From assembly GCA_027596035.1 (NCBI GenBank), contig JADGJA010000439.1, forward strand, positions 1-18,684: DNA of 18,684 bases, read 5' to 3'. A program made the position numbers and the translations under genes. The stretch comes from Thoreauomyces humboldtii. Taxonomy: Eukaryota > Chytridiomycota > Chytridiomycetes > Spizellomycetales > Powellomycetaceae. This document shows positions 10,713 through 18,684 of the stretch, piece after piece; the stretch's first letter is position 1, and the number at the start of each line of letters is the position of its first letter. Under the pieces are notes generated by a model, which saw only the letters and a program-made list of their open reading frames with translations, ran no database searches and was not told the DNA's origin.

Positions 10713-11081
10713 TCAGTCGCTGTGGATCATTCGTTGTGGATTATCTCGTAACCCCATCCGCCTCGACCTAACAAGTTCTTCCCACATTTTGGCGTCTCCT
10801 ACTGACGCCTCGCAATGCAGTTGGTGTAACTCTTGCATGATACCGGCCCAGTAGGTATACTTTTCGGTGACTCTGTCACGACTACCGAGCTCAATGAAGA
10901 GCTCAACGTCCGGCATCGTTGAACGGATGTGCATCTGGACAAGCCCTTCACTTTTCCAAGCGCTGAGGGGATCTTGGATGTATTTTTCAACTAGCAGATT
11001 GATCAGTGGTTAAAACAGTAACGATAGTCGAAATGCTTTTGGCCCACCTCCTTTGCGGGCCTTAAATGGAGCACCGACCAT
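10713..11081 (-). CDS. Unrecognised small two-exon frame, possibly the 3' end of the helicase gene
   Basis: Two minus-strand exons, 11081-11048 and 10990-10713, join across a 57-nt intron (donor GTGGGC, acceptor TGCTAG, branch-like TTTTAAC) in matching phase to give 103 residues. The product has VEKYIQDPLSAWKSEGL, then MPDVELFIELGSRDRVTEKY, then a His/Cys-containing YWAGIMQELHQLHCEA and a basic end with MGLRDNPQRMIHSD. It is well mixed in composition, charged and Trp/Tyr-rich, unlike random noncoding translation. I do not recognise the family. The first ATG used (11081) is only one choice: the frame stays open upstream to about 11198, so these could be the terminal exons of the helicase locus, which is on the same strand and ends about 600 bp upstream. 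No signal peptide or membrane segment is seen. Confidence 0.45.
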
Positions 11082-11271
11082 AGTGTCCGACGGTGTTGTG
11101 GGGAAGAGGACGAAAGGGTTTCGGTAATACAAGTAGTATATTACTATCAGGAAAAAGCGACGTGCAGCAACGTGACGAGTCCGGAGCGTTGAAGGCACGC
11201 ATTACCGGTCCGTGCGGGTACCGAGCGGGTACCCGAAAGGAAAGATGTCCGCATGTCCGGACTCGGCGTAC

Positions 11272-11424
11272 CCTGGATTCTCTCACGTCAAACAGAGGTA
11301 CAAACCGAATTTCTTGACCCGTTTCGGCGTCAGCGGCGGCAACTACTTTTAGGTGGAACCGATTGCCTTCGAAATACATGATGCTATTACGCGCAAGCGT
11401 CTGGTGGACCTCCATATGCACTTC
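11272..11424 (-). other. Exon-like segment downstream of the helicase
   Basis: On the minus strand a CCTTCCAAG acceptor at 11425 opens a 51-codon frame ending at a GTACGC donor at 11271. It encodes MYFEGNRFHLKVVAAADAET and then GQEIRFVPLFDVRESR, which reads like a folded domain. I could not find a phase-compatible acceptor joining it to the 11081 exon, so its parent gene is unresolved; a decayed tail of the helicase gene is the simplest idea. Confidence 0.35.
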
Positions 11425-11675
11425 CTTGGAAGGGGATCAGCAGATTTCTGACTTTATCGAATCATGGGTACTTATCTCCCGCGGATCTGTACACTTCCGC
11501 CGCGTGCAGATCCGTCCGGCCAGACAAATAGGAAGGAGCTAGATTTCGTACACCTTCTAAAGGAGTAACTGGAAGCACAAGTCTTAAAGAAGGACTGGAC
11601 CAGCTACTTCAAGGGAATAGAGACCATAATCCCATTCGACTGGGACAAGACCCTCGCCAATGAAACCCGAATGGC

Positions 11676-12877
11676 TCAGTTGCGGAGGTTGCAGACCAAG
11701 TTTACCGTGACGTCGTTTAAATGCGCAATCTTTTCTTCACAGTCGTCGGTCTGGCTTCTTCGACGGATGCCAAAGATGAGTTCCTCGGTGCGACATCGAA
11801 GCCTTCGGTGGCTTTGCCGCACACGACCAAGGACCTGGGTCCGCAATTGGCGGAAAGCGTCAAACCCAAGCTTTCCCGACTTGCCATGGTACGCCACAGC
11901 CAACGGTAGTGGACCAGCAGCCACGGGAAACATTGTGTTGATGGTCTTTACAATCGTATCGACTTCATGGACTAGGTTGCACAGTATCATGGCTTGATGC
12001 ACGATCGACGGGTCCTCTGTGTCGTGCCGTGCGAGAATCGTGTGCATGCATGTCACTATCGCTCCGATACGTTGTTGGTCTGAATCGTTCGTGGCTCCAA
12101 CCTCCACGAACGCGAGAGGTCGGAGATGGCCAGCCTGTACGGGGTCATCACGCGTGAGTTGATATGCTGTGAACCGCGCTTGCTGCTCCGCCATATCGGC
12201 ACCGACGATGTTGCCACCACCATGGTGAGGTGTCGCGGTGAGAAAGACACACGTGCTCGTAGCGAAGTGATCGATGATCCTGTTCCACGCGCGCGCCGGA
12301 TAGTCATGGGCTTCGTCCACAATGACGAGGTCAAACAGGTCGCCGGAAGGCAACTCCCCAAGGTTGACGTTGGCAGTTGCGCCGAACTTGTGCGCGTTGG
12401 CAACGACCAGATTGTGCTTGCAAAATGTAGCTGTGATGTTGGCTGCATCGTTTCCGAGAGGCTTGTTGACTAGCAGTCCGAGCTCTTGCAAGTGATGAAC
12501 ATCGGCAGGAGAACATAAGCCCGTCTTTTCGTAGAATGTTTCGCCAGGCGTCACGCTGCTCATGTCGCGATGGATTTGCCAGCTGATGATGATCGACGGG
12601 GTAATGACCAGTACGCGGGTTGCGTTAAGCACGTATGGAGTCACCGCGGCCAGTCCGGACTTGCCGGCGGCGGTAGGAGCACAACCAGCGTGATGTTGGG
12701 CTTGGTCAGATCGGCAAAGTGAGAGCGAAGGGCGTTCAGTTCATTCACCTGCGCCTGGTAGAGTTTGCCTACTGCGAGAGCGACCGGGAGATGTTCGATC
12801 ACCGGGGTGCTCGCGCTATTAGACTTGGACTGAGGGGCCGGCTGGCCGAGTTGCATCATGCTGCATGCCGCTACCAT
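11676..12877 (-). pseudogene. DEAH-type SF2 helicase, frameshifted
   Basis: The minus strand encodes a superfamily 2 helicase/ResIII-like ATPase interrupted by frame changes. From ATG 12877 the frame runs through KLYQAQVNELNALRSHF to NITLVVL, then must gain one base near 12676-12677 (CC where CCC is expected) to continue as the Walker A motif PTAAGKSGLA. The new frame is long and carries VLVITPS (motif Ia), VIVDEAHDYPARAW (motif II, DEAH at 12306-12317), FLTATPHH (motif III) and a second RecA-like part ending AYHGKSGKLGFDAFRQLRTQ. An extra base near 11827-11828 is then needed to read VVCGKATEGFD (motif V region), and a further shift near 11781-11790 to read ELIFGIRRRS. The arginine-finger motif VI is not seen. 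It would be about 400 residues. Several indels in catalytic motifs favour a decayed gene; accumulated sequencing errors are the alternative. Substrate and role are unknown. Confidence 0.65.
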
Positions 12878-13155
12878 TGAGTTGGCTGCTTGCAGCCAGG
12901 AGATGAGAGGCGGCCGCGGTGTTTTTCGACGGATCGCCGGCTGTCCAACAGTCCAGCCGTCGCTATTTTTGGACTTTGAACAAGAACCCGCCGCCACCGA
13001 TATGGATTCCCGTGCCAATTTGAATTGGTCGCGCTTTGGCAGTTGAGAGTATTGTTCTCGTTACCCGAAAAGAACGCGGATGCGCGGTCGTATCCCACTC
13101 GAACCTCCAATCTTTCACCAAAGAAAGTGCTGCTCGCCAGCTACAACGCCCCATC
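12878..13155. promoter_or_regulatory. Spacer between the divergent helicase and gelsolin-family genes
   Basis: The 278 bp between the two chosen start codons stay open in the gelsolin frame from 13036 but have no earlier in-frame ATG, and stay open in the helicase frame to 13018, also without an ATG. Either gene could have a further 5' exon here. No clear promoter motif was seen. Confidence 0.4.
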
Positions 13156-16100
13156 ATGATGCCGTCGGTAGTGCAACGCGGACGATCCGAAAACTCTTTG
13201 GAAGGTACCGCTTCGTCAGTGTCTTCTTCAGCGACCGACCCTGCCCGAAGCACGAATGCTTCCACAACTCTTCGCGACCGGTCGACACCTCGCACCAACC
13301 ATATTGACCCACCACTATCACCACTACCATCATCAGCATCGTCAGCATCAACGTCTACTGTATCCGAACGTGCCATGGTGGACACGGATCCCATCGCAGC
13401 GATACGCGCCTTACGATCCCGACTACGACAGCACGCCACCACCCACTCGGTCGAGATGACCCAACTTGAGTCTCAACTAGCGGACGAACGGGAGCGACGA
13501 CGAGCGGAACGGGAGAAGGCCCGAGAGCCCGACCCTCTGATCCACGGATCCCAGCTCCGAAGAGCCAGCAGAGCGGGGACCTCGGGGAGCGCACCTTCGC
13601 TTCTCTCTTCATTTCACATCTCCACGACCACCAGCATCAAGGCGGGAGAGACGGGTGCGAACTCGTTGGTCTCGACTCCCGTCGCCATGCTGGCTCAAAG
13701 TCCGTCTGCGACCTCTGCCTTGTATGATGAACAACTGAGGAAGCTCAAGCAGTGGCAGAACGACAGCAAGGCGAGGGTCCTCGAACGGGAGAACCGGATG
13801 GAGCGAGAAAGGGAAAAGTTCAGGGCTTTGCGCCGTGGGGAGTCGAAGGGAGTCAAACGCAATCTGGTAAGTGTGTCGAGACAAGATATCTGTGAGGCTG
13901 AGGAAGAAGGATGGTGGTTGGATGGAGAAGGGGCTGAGAGGCCAGGACGGTCACCGACGACGACGACGACGACGACGACGAATACGTGGAACTGCTGTCT
14001 GCTGCCGCTACTCCGCCTCGCTTACGCTACGTCGATGGGCGCTTCACCCGCTTTCGACATTCCTTCCCCATTTCCCACGAGACACCTTCGCAACATCCTC
14101 TCCACACGCCGATCTCGCCTTCTCTTTGTCAAGAAGCGAGCGGGCGGATCGAATATCAAACGGTTGATACAATAACGGCACGTCTTTCCTCCCCCAACCT
14201 CGAGTCCGGCCCGCACTTCGAATCTTCCCACGTTCGCCAAAGTCATCCCCACCGCAAACGCACGGCCGAACTCCCCGCCCCTTACCTTCAAGGGTAACAA
14301 TCCCTTACGGAGGTTCTCGTCGCAATCGGGAGCCCTGAGAACATCGCATGCCGTTCGGATCGACCAAGCACCAGCACCCTCAAGCCTCGAATCGATGGCC
14401 CCCATCGATGCGATCCTTCTCTATCGCGACACCATATGGGGTCGGGACGCCGATTTGATGGATGACGGTCGGAGGATGGAAGCAGAGTCCAAAACGTTGG
14501 TGGTGGATGCAACCGATGCAGATGCGGGATGGGAGAGACCGGCCGGCGTGGGCGGACTGGCTGGGGACGTCAGCCCGCCGTCACCGGGAAGATCCGGGAG
14601 AAAGGTGTCTGACTATCTGAAACTGATGATTCCTTCTTCCATGACATCCTTTCTCTCGTATGCGTTCACTTCCACTTCCTTAACTGCGCCCTCCGCGAAT
14701 CGTCCCGCTTCTATCCACAACGGCAAACATCAGACCGCGAAGAGGGCTCACAAGTTCGTTCTCCAGACGGCAGAGTTTTACGGGGCAGACTTTAGTGCTC
14801 CGGTGGGAAATCCGGGGATCGCGGCTCTTGCCGCACCGCTTCTCGATGATTTTCAGTTTCTTGAGCAGGAGAAGACGCGGGCGGCTCAGGGCTCTGTGTT
14901 CATCTCCGCGCTCACTAACGTCGCAAATCATCGTCTTGGAACTCATGACGAAGGAAGCGAGGAAGCGATTGATGGAGATTACTCCAATACCCAACGAGGA
15001 CCCCCTGTCCCCGTCATACCCGTGGATGCTCTTCGACCGGCCGCAGTACCGCCAATAAATACTCAGCTCCCTGCCGAGAATGCTGCCGGACATAAACGGA
15101 AATGGACCGAGGCAATCCGGGAGACCGTGCCGACGATCGACTACTCGGACGTGTTTCCGGCAGACATCGGCCATCGCGTCGGAGTGACGGTGTTTCGAAT
15201 TGAAGCACTCAAACCGGTGCTGGTTCCATCGTCCCAGGCAGGCCTCTTTTGCATAGCCGACTGCTATATCGTGCTGCATTCTACTCCCCGGCACGCCACG
15301 TCATCACCAAACAAATACGCTGACAATGAAGACGAGGAGGAGACGATGATGAACCACCACATCTACGTCTATATTGGGACGCGAGCAGAGATTGACAAGC
15401 GTTTCTGCGCCGCTATGTTCAGCACGGGACTTCGCAATTGGATCTACGCATCACGGAATGTTGAGCGGGAAACTTCGGGTGACGAGTCCGCAGAGTTCCT
15501 GGCCCTATTCGGAGCAAAGTTCAACATTGACGAGAACGTGGACGCAGCTGCAGACAGCTCTCTATTCGTCGCGGAAGAGAAGAGGTGGCCAATACGACTC
15601 TACATGCTCTGCGGGAACAAGGAGATCAAGCTGCGATTGGTCAATCCCACCGCAGCATCCCTGAAAAGTTCCAACGTTTTTCTGCTGGACGTGGGGCACG
15701 AGGTGTACCAGTGGAACGGCCGCGACGCCTCGCTGCAGCAGAAAGCCAAGTGTCGCATCCTCGTCGCTCGAATAAATCGACACGAACGCGTCTCGAAGGC
15801 GATCACGGAAGAGTTCGAGGAGGGTGACGAGTCTCCGCGTTTCATGCAGCTTCTTGGGGTTCAGCGGGAGGTACCGCGATCAAGCGCGAACGATCTATCC
15901 ATAGATAGCCTCGATTCGACTGCGGACGAGGAAGATGAGGTGGAAGCGGACGACAAAAGCTCGGAAGCCGAACGTGCGCGTCAGGAGGGTGCGAAAGCAG
16001 AGGAAGCATTGTTTGCTACCGTAGCGGACGCACCCGTGACCTTGTATCGTGCTTTTGAGGAGCTCTCGGAGGATACCGGTTCCCATGTCGTCAAGATCGG

Positions 16101-18320
16101 AAAGCTCAACAGAGCCATGCTGGTCTCGGATTCGGCTTACGTGATCGATGCTGGAGTTGAGCTCTTTCTGTGGATCGGCAAGAACGCACCGCTGAACCTC
16201 CGTGGGATGGCAACGGAACTTCTTGCTGTACGTGATTATTGAAGCCTCGCCCTCAAGCCTTTGACTTACCAACTCTTGGTTTCTAGCGTGTCGCGCCTCT
16301 GCAGAAAAGGCCGAAATGGGTGGCATTACATAAGCTTATGGATGGGCACGAAGTTGAGGTCTTCAAACTTCGGTTTTCGGACTGGGATACAACGACCCAC
16401 GAAGGGGATTGGGAGGAGGCAAAACTTCCTGCTAACGCGGTGAACGCTCTCGCGCCCTCCTCGGGCATCCGTGTAGACGTTCGAGCTCTTTACGCCGCAG
16501 CCGCGCCGCACGATGCCACGACCAGCGCTGGAATCGAAGCAACCCTGGAGCACGCCAATGCACTGCTGCAGCAGTTCTCGGCATTCGTGTACAGTAAAGG
16601 TCGCTTCGTGCAGCTCCCGGAACGCGAACGAGGTCATTTCTTCACGGACGACGCATACGTCTTCCTGTGCGTGTATCGGCTCGAGGAGGAGCGGGAGCGG
16701 GCAAAGCGGGTCGAGAAGGAACAGAGACAGGTCAGAGCGAGAGCAAGCAGCAGTGCACGGGACGTACCTGTCCGATCTCCTGCCACTCCCGAGCCTATCC
16801 TCCCCGACGATGGCAAGACCGACGGCAAGAACGGGGAAACGCCTGTCGGCTCGACGACCGACTCTGAGCGCGGCGACGAGGAGGAGGAATGTCGACTCGA
16901 GTGTGTTGTCTACTTTTGGCAGGGACGTCTTGCCAGTCGACTTGCGTACTCCACGTTCAAGTTCAAAACGCAAGGCGAGATGGAGGCTCTTGTACGACAT
17001 ATGTACGGATGTGCCGTCCGAGTCGTGTTTCTGGAACAGGGAAAAGAACCTGTTGCGCTGTTGGCTCACATGAACAACGCTGTCGTGGTGCATCGAGGGA
17101 AACGAGGGGACTGGCTGGCCCGTTCCGCGCGATTGCAAGAAGACCCGACGGCGACGCATGGCGCCCCTCCGTGCATGTATCACATCCGCACCGACATGCG
17201 GTACAAGACGACGCGCGCGGTCGAGGTACCCCTCCAATTCTCGAGCCTCGTCTCTCGCGACTGCTTCTACGTCTACGCTCCATCGGACGCGGGATCCCGG
17301 GAGGAAAGCTACATGTGGCGTGGTCGAGGAGCAAGCAAGGACGAGTATCGCAAAGCCGAGGGCATGGTGTCACGGATCCTTTCCGTGGTGGCGAATCGCA
17401 CGGAACCACCACTGACGCCGTTTGGCAGCGACGATCACTCATCTACCCACATCCCAGCCCTCCAGTCCGCCGAACCCGACAGTCTCCTCGCCCTGCTCCT
17501 CCCACCATCAAAGGTCGCGGAACTCGCTCTCGACGTTCGACTACGGAGACGACTCCCTCATGTTCATACCGGTACACAATACTACTACGTTCCGTCCCCT
17601 CGCTTCCTCCGCTGCTCGTGCGCGGCAGGATACTTTGCCGTAGAGGAGGTGACCTACTGGGCCCAGGTCGACCTTCGACCCGACTCGTGCGTGATCCTCG
17701 ATCCGGGAGCTCCGCGAGCGCTCTGGGTGTGGGTGGGACGAGGAGCGTCGGACGTCGTCCGCAAGCTGTGTCGAAAGAGCGTGGAAGTCTGGCTCCAACG
17801 TCTCGACGACGGCCGATCTGGGGGAGACGTGCCGACCCTTTTCGAAAAGGGAGCCGCGTGGGCATCATCTTCATCGTCAGATCCATCTCACTCTCAACAA
17901 CATCAACAACATCAACAACATCAACAATCGTCACAGGATCAGGCATCGAGAGTCCGAGCAGAGACGGCCGCGCGTCGCGCCGTCACGGCTGGATTCAAGG
18001 CTCGATCCCGTCGTCCCCTCAGTCTCAACGCCGACGTCAGGTTCCCTTCCTCCTCCTCCCCCGATCGCGCGTCCCCTCTCTCCCCTGGAGCCGGCAGCAA
18101 CGACGACGAGGAGACGGAACCCGAGGAACTCGGAGACGTGGTCTGGGTCCTCGAGGGAAGGGAACCCGGAGCCTTCACCAGCTACTTTTGCGGATGGGAC
18201 GCGCGACCCGGGAAGGGTTGCGTGGACGTCGGCAACGCCTTTACCCATGCCGCTGCTTCGGCCAAGAAGGAGAAGTTGGAAGCCAGGGCGAAGGCTGCGG
18301 CTGCAAAAGTCAACGTCTGA
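13156..18320 (+). CDS. Gelsolin/villin-repeat protein with long N-terminal extension
   Basis: Three exons, 13156-13866, 13941-16227 and 16287-18320, with introns of 74 and 59 nt, encode about 1676 residues. Residues 1-635 are low in complexity: Ser/Thr-rich, with charged coiled-coil-like stretches at about 96-122 (QLADERERRRAEREK) and 188-234, and eight aspartates at 243-250. Six gelsolin-like repeats follow from about 640, beginning FPADIGHRVGVTVFRIEALK, then repeats near 778, 927, 1060, 1295 and 1438; the last ends in FTSYFCGWDARPGKG, typical of the C-terminal repeat. A Q/H-rich linker (QQHQQHQQHQQ) sits between repeat 6 core and that end. There is no villin headpiece. Gelsolins sever, cap or bundle actin, usually with Ca2+. 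The frame shifts by +1 between 14176 and 14297, best placed in the C5 run at 14191-14195; dropping one base joins TARLSSP to TSSPARTSNLPTFAKV. The start is the first ATG of the open frame. Confidence 0.85.
13956..13979 (+). repeat. (GAC)8 trinucleotide repeat coding for polyaspartate
   Basis: Eight GAC codons in a row follow the first intron of the gelsolin-family gene. The use of a single codon points to slippage, so length may vary between strains. Confidence 0.95.
17895..17927 (+). repeat. 9-bp tandem repeat CAACAACAT in coding sequence
   Basis: Three full copies and one partial copy encode a Gln-Gln-His repeat in the linker of the last gelsolin repeat. The frame is preserved. Confidence 0.95.
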
Positions 18321-18684
18321 TGGAAGGCCCCTCCCTCTCTCCCTGCCGCTCTCGAAAGTCCCCTCTCACGACCCTCACTGTATCCTCGCCTCATAATCTT
18401 TCTACTTTCCCCCTTTTCTTTTTTTTGGGTATCCCCTTCACGCATCTAATCATCGACAATAGCCATCAACTTCAGAACCATCATCAGACTTTTGGCAAAG
18501 TGGCGAGCAAAGAATAGGAATCGGGTTTCGGTTTATAGAAATGGGGAAAAAAACGCCTCCCCAAACAAAAGCACAGGGGGAGAAACAGAAAAACGTCCGA
18601 CGAACAAGTCCGACGGGGTATCCGCTCCGGGATACAAAACCATGAGAAGACACCAAGGTGGAAGAGACAGAGAAGGACGGGGGG
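18321..18684. other. 3' flank of the gelsolin-family gene
   Basis: T- and C-rich sequence follows the stop codon, with CTTTTCTTTTTTTTG near 18414-18427, consistent with 3' UTR. No gene is recognisable before the window ends. Confidence 0.5.

Noticed and set aside
12670..12680. Programmed ribosomal frameshift in the helicase.
   Set aside because: No slippery heptamer is evident, and at least two more shifts are needed downstream, so decay or sequence error is more likely.
16326..17237. A 303-codon minus-strand frame.
   Set aside because: It is antisense to the gelsolin exon and has no conserved feature.
16889..18517. A 542-codon plus-strand frame.
   Set aside because: It lies in an alternate frame of gelsolin exon 3 and is Arg/Ser/Pro-rich filler. 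The gelsolin frame carries recognisable repeats throughout.

Overview
This looks like a nuclear segment of a fungus, most likely a basidiomycete. The basis is a compact gene array on both strands, short spliceosomal introns (57-107 nt, one of 172 nt) with GTRNGT-like donors, a histone H4 tail, and a six-repeat gelsolin/villin-type protein, a family I associate with basidiomycetes rather than ascomycete yeasts. The species cannot be named from the window alone.

Layout, left to right: the last 27 codons of histone H4 (+); a 980-bp stretch with no convincing gene; a 3'(2'),5'-bisphosphate nucleotidase of the MET22/HAL2 type (-, four exons, one apparent +1 frameshift); divergent from it a small complex I subunit of the NDUFB4/B15 family (+, four exons, one only 16 nt long); about 920 bp without a clear gene; a four-exon gene (-) whose protein resembles metazoan mitochondrial fission regulators (MTFR1); pyruvate kinase (-, six exons); divergent from it S-adenosylhomocysteine hydrolase (+, five exons); a decayed or frameshifted DEAH-type SF2 helicase locus (-) with a small two-exon reading frame downstream; and a 1676-residue gelsolin-repeat protein (+, three exons, one apparent +1 frameshift). 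The last 360 bp show nothing recognisable.

Most genes are housekeeping. MET22 removes 3'-phosphoadenosine 5'-phosphate made by sulfate assimilation, and the hydrolase removes S-adenosylhomocysteine made by methylation, so two by-product-clearing enzymes of sulfur and methyl metabolism lie in the same window. Pyruvate kinase and the hydrolase share a 568-bp divergent promoter, and MET22 and the NDUFB4-like gene share a 420-bp one. I see no gene cluster for a specialised pathway. The least ordinary parts are the MTFR1-like protein, the long N-terminal extension of the gelsolin protein, and the helicase locus at about 10.7-12.9 kb.

Exon structures were worked out by hand from reading frame, splice sites and family conservation. 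No database search or alignment was run.
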